This document shows positions 50,808 to 59,643 of a DNA stretch of 64,000 nt, in pieces. This DNA comes from Streptomyces sp. NBC_00572 (GTDB lineage Bacteria; Actinomycetota; Actinomycetes; Streptomycetales; Streptomycetaceae). A program made the translations under genes and the position numbers. The notes below the pieces were generated by a model. It had not been told where the DNA came from, ran no database searches, and saw only the letters and a list, made by a program, of their open reading frames with translations. The stretch covers positions 5,270,001 through 5,334,000 of the forward strand of contig NZ_JAPENX010000001.1 of assembly GCF_026341815.1 (NCBI RefSeq). Direction: 5' to 3'. Position 1 is the first letter of the stretch. Each line of letters begins with the position of its first letter.

Positions 50808-53033
50808 TCAGGCGCTCGTCAGGATGACGAGCTGCCTGGTCGCGCGGGTCATCGCGACATAGCGGTCGACCGCTCCCTCGATGCCCTCGCCGTACTTCTC
50901 CGGGTCCACGAGGACGACCAGGTCGAACTCTAGGCCCTTCGACAGGGACGGGGTGAGCGACTGGACGCGGGACCTCGGCAGGAACCGCGGGTCGCCGATG
51001 ACACACGCCGTCCCGTCGGCGTTGGCGTCGAGCCAGTCGTCGAGGATCCCCTCCAGCTCCGTCACCGAGCCGTGGACGACCGGGATGCCGCTGCTCCGTA
51101 CCGACGTCGGCACGTTCGCGTCCGGCAGTGCGGCCCGGATGGCCGGCTCCGCCTCCACCATGACCTCTTCCGGCGTCCGGTAGTTGATGCTCAGGGACGC
51201 CACGGAGACCCGGTCGAGCCCGACCCGCTCCAGGCGCTCCTGCCACGACTCCGTGAAGCCGTTCCTGGCCTGGGCGCGGTCGCCGACGATGGTGAAGCTC
51301 CGGGACGGGCAGCGGAGCAGCAGCATCTGCCACTCGGCGTCCGTCAGTTCCTGCGCCTCGTCCACGACGATGTGCGCGAACGGACCGGCGAGCAGGTCCG
51401 GTTCGGTGCCGGACAGTACGGCCTCGTCGACCAGGCTGTCCTTGAGATCCTGCCCGCGCAGCATCGTCACCGCGCCCTCGCCGTCGTCGTCCGCGTCGAG
51501 CACCTCGGCGATGACATCGGCCATGCGCGCGCGCTCCGCGGCGAGGGTGGCCTGCTGCCGGCGCTTGCGCCGGGCCGCCTCCGGGTCGCCGAGCCGCTGC
51601 CGCGCCGCGTCCAGGAGGGGCAGGTCGGACACCGTCCAGGCCTGCGCCTCCGGGCGCTGCAGCGCCCGGACCTCCTCACGGTCGAGCCAGGGGGCGCACT
51701 TGCGAAGGTACGCGGGGACCGACCACAGGTCGCCGACCAGGTCGGCCGCCTCCAGCAGCGGCCATGCGCCGTGCAGGGTGTCGGCCAGTTCCTCGTCCTG
51801 CCGCAGCGACTTCCGGAACTGCTCCTCCGGAACGTCGCCGTCGAGCTTGCCCAGGAGGATCGTGCCCAGCTCCTCCCAGATCTGCTCCCGCGCCTCGTTG
51901 TGCGGAGTGCCGGCCTCCGCCGCCTCGAACGCCTCGGCCCAGTCGCGGGCGGTGAGCCGGACGTCGGCCCAGTCGGTCGAGACCGTCATCCCGTGGGTGG
52001 GCGGCTCCTCGTAGAACCGGACGGCGGCCTCGATCGCCCGCACCATGTCCGCGGACGACTTCAGCAGCGCCACCCGGGGGTCGTGCTCGGTCGTGGCCTT
52101 GGCCCCCTCGGCGACGAGGTGCCGCACGGTGCAGGTCTGCACGCCCTCCTCGCCGAGGCTGGGGAGGACGTCGGCGACGTACGCCAGGTAGGGCTGGTGC
52201 GGACCGACGAACAGCACGCCGCCGCGACGGTGGCCGAGGCGCGGGTCCGCGTACAGGAGGTGCGCGGACCGGTGCAGCGCGACGACGGTCTTTCCCGTAC
52301 CCGGTCCGCCGTCGACGACGAGGGTGCCGCGGGAGCCCGCCCGGATGATGGCGTCCTGGTCGGCCTGGATGGTGGCGAGCACGTCGCGCATCCGGGGCGA
52401 CCGGCTGCTGCCCAGGCTGGCGATGAACGCCGACTGGTCGTCGAGCGCCGCGTGTTCCTCCAGCCCGTCGGCGGTGAACACCTCGTCCCAGTAGTCGGTG
52501 ATCCGGCCGTTGCTCCAGCGGTACCTGCGGCGGCTCGCGAGACCCATCGGGCCGGCGTGGGTCGCCGCGAAGAACGGCTCGGCGGCCGGCGAGCGCCAGT
52601 CGACGAGGAGGCGGCGGCCCGTGCTGTCGGTGAGGCCGAGGCGACCGATGTACACGGGCTCCGCGTGGCCCGCGTCGCCCGTTTCGCCATCGGAGCCTTC
52701 CGTGCCTTCCGAACCTTCGGAGCCTTCCGCACCGACGATGCGCCCCAGGCACAGGTCCAGGCCGAAGCGGCGCAGGGTGCGCAGGCGACCGGTCAGGCGG
52801 TGGATCTCCGCGTCACGGTCCATCGCCTCCCGGCCGGCGCCGCCGGGGGCCTTGCGCGTGGCGTCGAGCCGGTCGGACAGTTCGGCGATCGTCTCTTCGA
52901 GGCACTTCGCGATGGCCGCGAAGTGCCGCTCGTCGCCGGCGATCAGTGCCGGGTCGGCCTTGGGGGAGAGGCGGTCGGGAAGGTCGAAGGCACTGGTGCC
53001 GCGCGACTGGTCCACCGACGAAAGCACACGCAC
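50808..53033 (-). CDS. helR: RNA polymerase-recycling ATPase HelR
   Basis: 741 residues from GTG at 53033 (GTG 53027 is an alternative; the upstream ATG-like codons lie in the regulatory element). UvrD/PcrA-like superfamily 1 ATPase of the HelD family: Walker A VDGGPGTGKTVV at about 241, Walker B VVDEAQELTDAEWQ, motif SINYRTPEEV and the C-terminal VAMTRATRQLV. The N-terminal coiled-coil arm (about 25-100) and DWRSPAAEPFF are typical of HelD. HelR dislodges stalled or rifamycin-bound RNA polymerase and gives rifamycin tolerance in Streptomyces (known). The rifamycin-associated element lies about 60 bases upstream in the right orientation. A Ser/Glu/Gly-repeat insert sits near residue 105-125. 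Confidence 0.92.
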   Translation of the reverse strand: MRVLSSVDQSRGTSAFDLPDRLSPKADPALIAGDERHFAAIAKCLEETIAELSDRLDATRKAPGGAGREAMDRDAEIHRLTGRLRTLRRFGLDLCLGRIVGAEGSEGSEGTEGSDGETGDAGHAEPVYIGRLGLTDSTGRRLLVDWRSPAAEPFFAATHAGPMGLASRRRYRWSNGRITDYWDEVFTADGLEEHAALDDQSAFIASLGSSRSPRMRDVLATIQADQDAIIRAGSRGTLVVDGGPGTGKTVVALHRSAHLLYADPRLGHRRGGVLFVGPHQPYLAYVADVLPSLGEEGVQTCTVRHLVAEGAKATTEHDPRVALLKSSADMVRAIEAAVRFYEEPPTHGMTVSTDWADVRLTARDWAEAFEAAEAGTPHNEAREQIWEELGTILLGKLDGDVPEEQFRKSLRQDEELADTLHGAWPLLEAADLVGDLWSVPAYLRKCAPWLDREEVRALQRPEAQAWTVSDLPLLDAARQRLGDPEAARRKRRQQATLAAERARMADVIAEVLDADDDGEGAVTMLRGQDLKDSLVDEAVLSGTEPDLLAGPFAHIVVDEAQELTDAEWQMLLLRCPSRSFTIVGDRAQARNGFTESWQERLERVGLDRVSVASLSINYRTPEEVMVEAEPAIRAALPDANVPTSVRSSGIPVVHGSVTELEGILDDWLDANADGTACVIGDPRFLPRSRVQSLTPSLSKGLEFDLVVLVDPEKYGEGIEGAVDRYVAMTRATRQLVILTSA

Positions 53034-53091
53034 TGGGTGAGTCTCATTTCTGCAGGTCCTGGGCTGAGGAGAGTGATTCTGCGGTACCACG

Positions 53092-53111
53092 GGGGCCTTG
53101 CCGCAAGCCCC
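53092..53111 (-). promoter_or_regulatory. Rifamycin-associated element (RAE)
   Basis: On the minus strand, GGGGCTTGCGGCAAGGCCCC, the imperfect inverted repeat known upstream of rifamycin-inducible genes in actinomycetes. It matches the consensus as I remember it at every base and precedes helR, so helR should be induced by rifamycins. Confidence 0.88.
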
Positions 53112-53212
53112 CCTGTGCGGTATAAGTTGTTAATGGCAAGAGGTGCGTACACCTTCTTGCCCTTCTTTTTTGGCGCCGCTGACGTTCCGCCCGGGCGTCA
53201 CTGCCGCCGGTT

Positions 53213-53460
53213 TCAGGCGCCGCCACCGCGCCCCTCGACCTCGACCTCGTCCTCGGACAGGCCGGCCGATAGCCGATCGGGGTGGAGACGAGCAGCTCGC
53301 TCCCGAGCTTGGTGCGGGTCCGCGAGGCCAGGATCCGTACGGCCTTCGCCGGATTCTCCGGCTGTTCGTCCGGCCACAGCCCCTCGACGATCCGAGAGGT
53401 GCCGCACCCGCCCCGTAACTCCCCGGCGAGCAAGGCCAGAAGAGCGCGAGGGAACGTGAA
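53213..53460 (-). pseudogene. SARP/AfsR-type regulator relic, frameshifted
   Basis: The minus strand encodes a piece of a Trans_reg_C winged helix as in SARP or BTAD regulators: ALLALLAGELRGGCG, VEGLWPDEQPENPAKAVRI, RTKLGSELLVSTPIGYR. After GYR the sense continues only in another frame (LSEDEVEVEG, then stop), so a frameshift lies near 53270. Both ends of a normal SARP (over 250 residues) are gone. One codon is TTA (in AGELRG), the rare bldA-dependent Leu codon often found in SARP genes. Decaying remnant between helR and the serine hydrolase gene. Confidence 0.6.
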
Positions 53461-53461
53461 G

Positions 53462-53489
53462 CCGGCCCCCGGGTGTTCCCGGGGGCCGG
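53462..53489. terminator. Terminator after serine hydrolase gene
   Basis: 12-bp perfect stem CCGGCCCCCGGG / CCCGGGGGCCGG with a 4-base loop, 23 bases downstream of the minus-strand stop. Confidence 0.75.
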
Positions 53490-53511
53490 ATCCAGCAGCA
53501 CGACGTTCCGA

Positions 53512-54711
53512 CTAACGCGGGGACACCCCACCGGCGTAGACGTTGTCCGGGGTGGCGACCGCGGTGATCGCCCGGGCGAGCAGCGTGGACGGCTCCTGGG
53601 TCCCGACCAGGGAGTCCGTGTTGATCATGACGACCAGGGTGGCCTTCTGTGAGGGCAGGTAGACCGTCACGGTCTCGTAGCCCGGGATGGAGCCGTTGTG
53701 CCCGATCCATCCGTTGGTGTTGAGGATCCCGAGGCCGTAGCTGGTGCCGGGGAATCCGGTCGGCAGCGTCTTGAGGCGCTGCGCCTGGCTCTCGGGGCTG
53801 ATCAGCTCGCCGGTGGCGACGATCTTGGCCCAGCGGCGCAGGTCGTGCAGGTTCGAGATCATGGCGCCGGCCGCCCAGGCCCAGCTGGGATTCCAGTCCG
53901 TGGCGTCCGCGACCGTGCCGGTCAGCGTCTGGTCGGTGTAGCCGCGCGCGTGCGGCTCGGGGAACTCGGCGTCGTTCGGGAAGAACGTGTCGCGCAGGTG
54001 GGCCGGGCGGAGCACCCGCTTGTGGATGAAGTCGGTGAGCCGGTGGCCGCTGACCTTCTCGATCACCAGGCCGAGGAGGACCAGGTTGCTGTTGGAGTAC
54101 TGGAACTGCGCGCCGGGCTTGAAGGTGTTCTTGTGCTTGAACCCGTACGCGAGCGCTTCCTGCGGCGTGAAGGGGCGCTGCGGGTCACTCAGCAGGTCGT
54201 GGATGAAGTCCGCGTCGGCGGTGTACGGGAACAGGCCGCTGCGCATCTCGGCGAGGTGACGCAAGGTGATCCGGGGGCCGTTCGGCACTCCGCGGACGTA
54301 CTTGGAGATCGGGTCGTCGAGGCCGATGCGGCCCTCGTCGACGAGCTTGAGCAGCGCGGTGACCGTGAACGTCTTGGTCTCGCTGCCGATCCGGACGAAG
54401 GTGTCGGTGAACATCGGCTCGCGGGTGACGGTGTTCGCGACGCCGGTGGTGCGGACGTAGCTTCCCTTGCCGGGCATCCAGAGCCCGACGACGACACCGG
54501 GGATGTTCGCCTGCTTGCGGACGTCCTCGATCGTCTTGTCGAGCCGCGCGGTCAGCTCGTGCCCGAGACCACCCGGCGGGCAGTCGTCCTCGCCGTGCCG
54601 CTCGACGCTCGCGGCGTGCACGGGCGTGGCGGGGGTCGCCGCCATCGGCGCCAGCACGGAGGCCACGAGGACCGACGCGGCGAACAATCGGCGATAGGGG
54701 GTACGTCGCAT
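53512..54711 (-). CDS. Secreted class C beta-lactamase-type serine hydrolase
   Basis: 399 residues. Sec signal peptide (about 1-33, cleavage near VHA/A). Beta-lactamase/DD-peptidase catalytic motifs are intact: Ser110-Glu-Thr-Lys113 (SxxK), Tyr206-Ser-Asn (YxN) and His339-Asn-Gly (HxG type). This fits D-alanyl-D-alanine carboxypeptidase/transpeptidase, R61-like, or an esterase of family VIII; class C beta-lactamase activity cannot be excluded. It probably acts outside on cell-wall peptides. Alone on its strand with a terminator. Confidence 0.88.
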   Translation of the reverse strand: MRRTPYRRLFAASVLVASVLAPMAATPATPVHAASVERHGEDDCPPGGLGHELTARLDKTIEDVRKQANIPGVVVGLWMPGKGSYVRTTGVANTVTREPMFTDTFVRIGSETKTFTVTALLKLVDEGRIGLDDPISKYVRGVPNGPRITLRHLAEMRSGLFPYTADADFIHDLLSDPQRPFTPQEALAYGFKHKNTFKPGAQFQYSNSNLVLLGLVIEKVSGHRLTDFIHKRVLRPAHLRDTFFPNDAEFPEPHARGYTDQTLTGTVADATDWNPSWAWAAGAMISNLHDLRRWAKIVATGELISPESQAQRLKTLPTGFPGTSYGLGILNTNGWIGHNGSIPGYETVTVYLPSQKATLVVMINTDSLVGTQEPSTLLARAITAVATPDNVYAGGVSPR

Positions 54712-54929
54712 GGCGGCACGCTTCTTCCGGGGTCACGGTCAGGGACGGCCACATCACCACCGCCACCCCGCACCACGCGCCCCCGGCCGGTCCCCCCTCC
54801 CGGCGAGTCCACTCGTTCGGCGCCACCCATGTCACCGAGGCGGCCCTGGGGCAGGACAGGTCCTGGATGGCCACCCGCCGGCGCTGGCCGCGCGAGCCCT
54901 CGCACGGCTCTCAGCCGTGTTCCGGGGCC

Positions 54930-54960
54930 GTCCTTCCCGCGCCGACGGCGCGGGAAGGAC
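54930..54960. terminator. Terminator after AMIN-like gene
   Basis: 13-bp perfect stem GTCCTTCCCGCGC / GCGCGGGAAGGAC with a 5-base loop, 32 bases downstream of the minus-strand stop. Confidence 0.78.
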
Positions 54961-54992
54961 CTGCTGTGAACCGATCCGGCCGAAGCCGGGTT

Positions 54993-55505
54993 CTAGCGGT
55001 AGACGTCGATGACCAGGCGGTTCGGCTGGGTCAGCTGGAAGATGTTGTAGCGGGTGCTCGGACCGAGAGAGATCCCGAACTGGCCCCTGGCCGCGTGGTA
55101 GTTCGTCAACTGGACGCCCTTGATCGTGGGCAGGCTCAGAACCATGGCCAGATTCAGATCGGTGGCGGTGTAGACCGGCTCCATCGTGACGAAGAGGTAC
55201 GAGGTTCCCGGGACGTCCAGGTACTCGGGCTTGCCGCTCATCGGGGTGTACTCGCCCGTGGTGTTCGTCGAGGTGCCGGTGACCGTGACACTCGACGTGA
55301 GGTCGAACACGAGGCGGTCGTAATCGGGGTGGGTGGCCGCGCGAATCCCCGTGATGCAGGGGTTCTCGTAGCATATTCCTGCCGAGGTCGGGGTGCGGGC
55401 AGCCGTGGTGGCGGCGGTGGCCGCCGGCGACGCGAGCATCGAGACGACGGCAGCGGCGGCGAGTGGCACGGCGACTCGCGTCGCCATGGAACGGATGGTG
55501 CGCAT
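54993..55505 (-). CDS. Secreted AMIN-like domain protein
   Basis: 170 residues; ATG with AAAGGAAAG upstream. Signal peptide about 1-32. The rest is a beta-rich domain beginning ITGIRAATHPDYDRLVFDL and ending RYNIFQLTQPNRLVIDVYR, the pattern of AMIN-like domains that bind cell-wall material in some proteins. Two cysteines (ICYENPC) at the mature N-terminus could form a disulfide. Last of three consecutive genes for exported proteins. Confidence 0.75.
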   Translation of the reverse strand: MRTIRSMATRVAVPLAAAAVVSMLASPAATAATTAARTPTSAGICYENPCITGIRAATHPDYDRLVFDLTSSVTVTGTSTNTTGEYTPMSGKPEYLDVPGTSYLFVTMEPVYTATDLNLAMVLSLPTIKGVQLTNYHAARGQFGISLGPSTRYNIFQLTQPNRLVIDVYR

Positions 55506-55582
55506 CAGGCTTTCTTTCCTTTGTTCGACCGGGCAAGCGGACAGCGGCGGCCGTCCGGTTCGGACGGCTGTACCGCGGGCGG

Positions 55583-56539
55583 TCAGCGAACGCTCGCGGT
55601 GACCTGTCGTGCCGACTTGACGTTGGTGACGGTGGTGTTCCGCGCCGTTTCCAGGGCGGCCTGGTTCTTGGAGATCAGGTCCTCCTGGATCTTCTGCTCC
55701 GCCTTGAACCACACGGCCACGAGGTCGGTCCTCTGCTTGCAGTCGATCTCTGCCAGGGCGATCTTCTTCTCCTCCGCGCCGGCGGAAGGAGAGGTGGGGT
55801 CGGCGAGGTTCGCGGCCTCCCACACCGTGGCGGCCTGGTGCCCGTTCTCCTTCATGCAGGCGGACCATGCGGCCATGGCCGTCTTGACCTCGGGGGTCTC
55901 CTGCGACGCCATGAAACTCTGTCCGGAGAGTTCCTCGGCCAGCGCGATGTCGGGGCTGGGCGTCTGGCGCAGCGATTCCCCGATGCATCCGCCCTCGGGG
56001 AGGGCCTTCCCCTCGAACGACTGGACCGCCTTGGCGTTCTCCACACCCTTGAGGGCGACGACCGCGCGGGGCGTCTCCTGCTCGGCGAGCGCGGCCGCGC
56101 TCACCTCGGACTTGCTGGGAACGTGGTAGCCGGTCTGCTCGGCCTCGCTCCGGATGGTGAGGCCGTACCGGCGCTCCATGTTGGACGAGCTGCCCGACGT
56201 CGGGGGGTTCACACCCAGGGTCTCGGTGCGCCAGTCGGGGAAGCCGAGCGCGCGCATGCACCTGATCTCCGCGTTGCCGCGGCCCTCAAGGAACGCGATC
56301 TCCTCGGCGTAGGGGACCAGGTAGCGCTCGATCGGCAGGGTGAGCCCCTGCGCGAGCCCCTGGGCCGGAACCGCCTCCGGCCATCCCTCCCGCTTCACCT
56401 GAGTCCAGCCGGCCACGGTCTCCACCTGGGGGACCTCCCCGATGGCGGCAGGGGAGTCCTGTCCCGACTTCTGTGCCTGACCGCAAGCCGTCAGCAGTGC
56501 GGTGCCGCAGAGGGCAAGAATGATCAGATTCTTCTTCAT
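55583..56539 (-). CDS. Lipoprotein of unknown function
   Basis: 318 residues. Signal MKKNLIILALCGTALLTAC with lipobox LLTAC, so membrane-anchored outside. The mature part is soluble, acidic and helical, with four cysteines (IRCMRAL, GGCIGES, SACMKEN, DCKQRTD) that may pair. I do not recognise a family with certainty. It follows the small secreted protein gene by 2 bases and precedes the AMIN-like gene by 77 bases. The start uses AT-rich codons unlike the neighbours. Confidence 0.78.
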   Translation of the reverse strand: MKKNLIILALCGTALLTACGQAQKSGQDSPAAIGEVPQVETVAGWTQVKREGWPEAVPAQGLAQGLTLPIERYLVPYAEEIAFLEGRGNAEIRCMRALGFPDWRTETLGVNPPTSGSSSNMERRYGLTIRSEAEQTGYHVPSKSEVSAAALAEQETPRAVVALKGVENAKAVQSFEGKALPEGGCIGESLRQTPSPDIALAEELSGQSFMASQETPEVKTAMAAWSACMKENGHQAATVWEAANLADPTSPSAGAEEKKIALAEIDCKQRTDLVAVWFKAEQKIQEDLISKNQAALETARNTTVTNVKSARQVTASVR

Positions 56540-56541
56540 GA

Positions 56542-57036
56542 TCAGAGCCTCTCGCTGCTGGCGTTCTCGTTCTTGAGTGCGGTAATCAGGTTCTTGCTGT
56601 CCCCCGGGTAGTACGTCTGGTACGTACCGCCGTATCCGGTGTTGTAGTAGACGCGATGCGAAGCGGTGTCCGCGTTGATGGCGCCGGCGGCATTGTTCTT
56701 GACGCCCTGCCCGGATCCTTCGGTCGGCCTGCACTTGTCGGCGCCGGGGAACTCGAAGCTGTTGCCGTAGTCGAACTGATAACGAACGGTGTAAAGACCG
56801 CTCGGTGTCGGCATGCTGTAACCCTCGTGGGAGTACTCGCTCTTGTTGGTGAGGAAGCACGAGGAGAAGAAGATTCCGATGTTCTGCTTGCTGTTGTAGA
56901 AGATGGCGAAGCATCTCGTGGTGGAAGAACAGGAATCGGAGCTGTAGACCGTCGTGGCGTTCGCCGGAGTTCCTACGGCGATGATTCCTGCGGTGGCCAT
57001 GGTGAGACCGAGCGCGGCGCGCGCTATTCGAAACAT
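56542..57036 (-). CDS. Small secreted protein, unknown function
   Basis: 164 residues. Signal peptide about 1-27 (cleavage near ANA/T). The mature protein is rich in Tyr, Ser, Asn and Gly, with four cysteines (DSCSSTTRC, SSCFLT, DKCRPT), resembling small secreted beta-sandwich proteins or peptidase-inhibitor-like folds, but no match is certain. The GC content is visibly below the window average. First gene of the three-gene secreted unit; its promoter lies in the 57.04-57.5 kb spacer. Confidence 0.72.
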   Translation of the reverse strand: MFRIARAALGLTMATAGIIAVGTPANATTVYSSDSCSSTTRCFAIFYNSKQNIGIFFSSCFLTNKSEYSHEGYSMPTPSGLYTVRYQFDYGNSFEFPGADKCRPTEGSGQGVKNNAAGAINADTASHRVYYNTGYGGTYQTYYPGDSKNLITALKNENASSERL

Positions 57037-57500
57037 GGGAATATCCCCCCCATATACGGATACATCGAACTGCGTGGAGCGGCTCAACTGAAACGGGCAG
57101 TTGTCGACGAATGTCCATTCTCTCCGCCGCAACTCCCCTCGGGAAAGCGGCTCGAACATTACTTCGACTTCCGGCCGGGGCGCGCGGTGCGGCTCAAAAT
57201 AATCGGACAGCTGTCCCAAAAATGTCTGCCTCGGATACGGATATTTAGCTGTTTTACGTACCTGCGGCAATGTGTGGAGGGGCGTTCTTCGGCCTTCTCC
57301 CGCCGGTGCCGGGGGCGGCTCCTCCGGGGGTAGGCGTGGAATCGGCACCCGGCCTTGCGGCCCGAGCGGTCCAGCCTCGCCGGCTCAGTGGGGTCTCGCT
57401 CCCTACACTTCGCCATGTGCCTGACAGTCGCGGGCGCGGCACTATGCACCATGGACCACTCCCATCTACGGCACCACCACCCGAAGGGGGCGATCGGCGC
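57037..57500. other. Divergent promoter spacer, no gene
   Basis: 464 bases between divergent genes. On the secreted-protein side it is locally AT-richer, with GGGGGGGA as ribosome site for the small secreted protein; TATACGGATACAT and GGATACGGATATTTAG are related words in it. Frames that read through it have no start with a ribosome site and no recognisable sequence. Confidence 0.55.
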
Positions 57501-58763
57501 ATGACCAAGCCCGAGAGCGCGGTATCCGAGTACGACGTCGTCATCAGCGGCGCCAGCCTCGCCGGCAGCGCCGCGGCGATCCTGCTGGCCCGACGCGGTG
57601 CCCGCGTCGCCCTGCTCGAACGCCGCTCGGACCCCGAGGCGTACAAGGTGCTGTGCACCCACTCCGTCACGGCGAACGCCTACCCGGTGCTGGACGAACT
57701 CGGCCTCGTCCCCGCCCTGGAGAAGGCGGGAGCCGTACGCAACGACGCCCGCTGGTACACCCGTTGGGGATGGATCGAGCCGAGAGCCGCACCGACGGGC
57801 CCCGAGCTGCCGCACGCGTACAACATCCGGCGCAGCGTCCTCGATCCGCTGATCAGGTCCCACGCGGCACGGACCCCCGGCGTCGATCTGCTCCTCGGTC
57901 ACCAGGTGACCGGCCTGGTCCGGGAAGCCGGGCGGACCGTGGGGGTGCGCGCGTCGACGCGGCAGGGCGAGCGTGAGATACGGGCCCGCCTGGTGGTCGG
58001 CGCCGACGGCAAGGACTCCGCCGTGGCCACGTTCGCCGGGGTGCCCGCCCGGCAGTACGAGAACGCGCGGTTCGGCTATCTCGCGCACTTCCGCAACCTT
58101 CCGCTGCACGGCGGGATCGGCCAGACCTGGTTCCTGGAGCCCGACATGGCGTACGCGTTCCCGAACGACGACGGGGTCACGGTCCTCGCCGTGGTCCCGG
58201 ACAAGAAACACCTTCCGGCCTTCCGGGAGGACCTGGAGGGCAGCTTCCTTGAGTTCATCCGCGCTCTGCCCGAGGCGCCGCCCATCGACTCGGCCGAACG
58301 CATCACGAAGATCATCGGCATGGTCGACTACCCGCTCCACAGCCGCAAGCCGACCGCACCGGGCGTCGCGCTCATCGGCGACGCGGCCCTGACCGGCGAT
58401 CCCCTGTGGGGCGTGGGATGCGGGTGGGCGCTGGAGTCGGCGCAATGGCTGGCAGCGGCGGTCGCCTCGGCCGCGACCGGCCGGGGAGACCTCGACAAGT
58501 CGCTCGCGGCGTACGAACGCAGGCACGGACGTCAACTCCGCGGCCACCAGTACCTGGCCGTCGACTTCGCCAAGGCCCGACCCTTCAACCCCATCGAGCG
58601 GCTGGTCTTCTCGGCGGCGGCGCGTGACGAGTCGATCGCGCGGCACATGCACCGCTTCGCATCCCGTCTGATCGGCCCCCTGCGCTTCCTGAACCCGGTC
58701 ATCCTGGCCAAGTCGGCGGCCGTCAACATCAAATATCGAGCGGCTGTGTCACCCACACGCTGA
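57501..58763 (+). CDS. FAD-dependent oxidoreductase (geranylgeranyl reductase-like)
   Basis: 420 residues from ATG. FAD Rossmann loop at the N-terminus (YDVVISGASLAGSAAAILLARRGARVALLE), the second FAD motif VVGADGKDSAVA at about 170, and the third GVALIGDAALTGDPLWGVGCGWALESA at about 290. This is the group of aromatic hydroxylases and geranylgeranyl reductases. No SH3 or thioredoxin-like tail. The substrate is unknown; the gene stands alone with a stem-loop behind it. Confidence 0.88.
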   Translation: MTKPESAVSEYDVVISGASLAGSAAAILLARRGARVALLERRSDPEAYKVLCTHSVTANAYPVLDELGLVPALEKAGAVRNDARWYTRWGWIEPRAAPTGPELPHAYNIRRSVLDPLIRSHAARTPGVDLLLGHQVTGLVREAGRTVGVRASTRQGEREIRARLVVGADGKDSAVATFAGVPARQYENARFGYLAHFRNLPLHGGIGQTWFLEPDMAYAFPNDDGVTVLAVVPDKKHLPAFREDLEGSFLEFIRALPEAPPIDSAERITKIIGMVDYPLHSRKPTAPGVALIGDAALTGDPLWGVGCGWALESAQWLAAAVASAATGRGDLDKSLAAYERRHGRQLRGHQYLAVDFAKARPFNPIERLVFSAAARDESIARHMHRFASRLIGPLRFLNPVILAKSAAVNIKYRAAVSPTR

Positions 58764-58824
58764 GGCGCGCATCCCGCCCGCGTCCGCGCATGACCGTGTC
58801 TCTCGACAGACGCCCTGACGGAAC

Positions 58825-58853
58825 ACGCCGCCGACCGCGACGATCGGCGGCGT
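58825..58853 (+). terminator. Terminator after FAD oxidoreductase gene
   Basis: 10-bp perfect stem ACGCCGCCGA / TCGGCGGCGT with a 9-base loop. Confidence 0.65.
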
Positions 58854-58890
58854 CACCGCACTTGTCCTGAGCACGGCTCCCATCACGGCC

Positions 58891-58896
58891 TAGTGT
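58891..58896 (+). promoter_or_regulatory. Candidate -10 of a leaderless transcript
   Basis: TAGTGT ends six bases before the GTG start of the FetB-like gene, with no ribosome site between. This spacing is typical of leaderless mRNAs in Streptomyces. Confidence 0.4.
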
Positions 58897-58902
58897 TGTC
58901 GC

Positions 58903-59643
58903 GTGCTTCTGGACGTCAACGCGACCTTCGGGGCCGTACTCGCCGTACTGCTCTGCCTCGCCGCCGGAACGGTCGCGCTCGCCCGGCTCGGGCGCGCCCG
59001 TGACACGCTCATCGCCGGAACCCGCGCCGCCGTCCAGCTCGTCGCCGTCTCCCTCGTCATCGGCTGGGTCGTCCGCTCGCTGCCGTTGCTGCTCTGCTTC
59101 CTGCTGCTGATGTACGCGGTGGCGGTCCGGACCGCCGGCCGACGCGTCGTCCCCGCGCCCGGCGGCGCGTGGCTGTGGGCTGCGGTCCCGATCGCCGCCG
59201 GCGTCGTACCTGTCGTCGTCGCGCTTCTGCTCACCGGGCTCGTACCGGTCCGGGGCATCACCCTCATCCCCGTCACCGGCATCCTCATCGGAGGTGCGCT
59301 CACCGTGACCGTACTCAGCGGGCGGCGCGCCCTCGACGAGCTCGCCACCAGGAAGGGCGAGGTGGAGGCGGGGCTCGCGCTGGGGCTCCTGGAACGGGAG
59401 GCCCGTCTGGAAGTGGCCCGCGAGGCCGCGTCGGACGCTCTGCTGCCGGGAATGGACCAGACCCGGACGGTCGGGCTCGTCACCCTTCCCGGTGCCTTCG
59501 TCGGCATGCTCCTGGGCGGCGCGTCACCCCTGCGGGCGGGCGCCGTACAGCTCTTCGTGCTGGTCGCCCTGCTGCTCGTCCAGGCGGTCGCCGTCGCCGT
59601 CACCCTGGAACTCGTGGCCAGGGGGCGCTTGCGGCGGGAGTGA
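58903..59643 (+). CDS. FetB/UPF0014-like ABC permease
   Basis: 246 residues from GTG. Seven or so membrane helices with the UPF0014 patterns GTRAAVQLVAVSLVIGWVV, ITLIPVTGILIGGALTVTVLSGRRALDEL, and LPGMDQTRTVGLVTLPGAFVGMLLGG. E. coli FetB of this family, with the ATPase FetA, exports iron and gives peroxide resistance. No fetA-like ATPase gene is next to it here, so it works with a distant partner or has another role. Confidence 0.85.
   Translation: MLLDVNATFGAVLAVLLCLAAGTVALARLGRARDTLIAGTRAAVQLVAVSLVIGWVVRSLPLLLCFLLLMYAVAVRTAGRRVVPAPGGAWLWAAVPIAAGVVPVVVALLLTGLVPVRGITLIPVTGILIGGALTVTVLSGRRALDELATRKGEVEAGLALGLLEREARLEVAREAASDALLPGMDQTRTVGLVTLPGAFVGMLLGGASPLRAGAVQLFVLVALLLVQAVAVAVTLELVARGRLRRE

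Noticed and set aside
57270..57500. Upstream extension of the FAD oxidoreductase frame
   Set aside because: The extension is Pro/Gly/Arg-rich and has no family match; the FAD loop begins right after the ATG at 57501.
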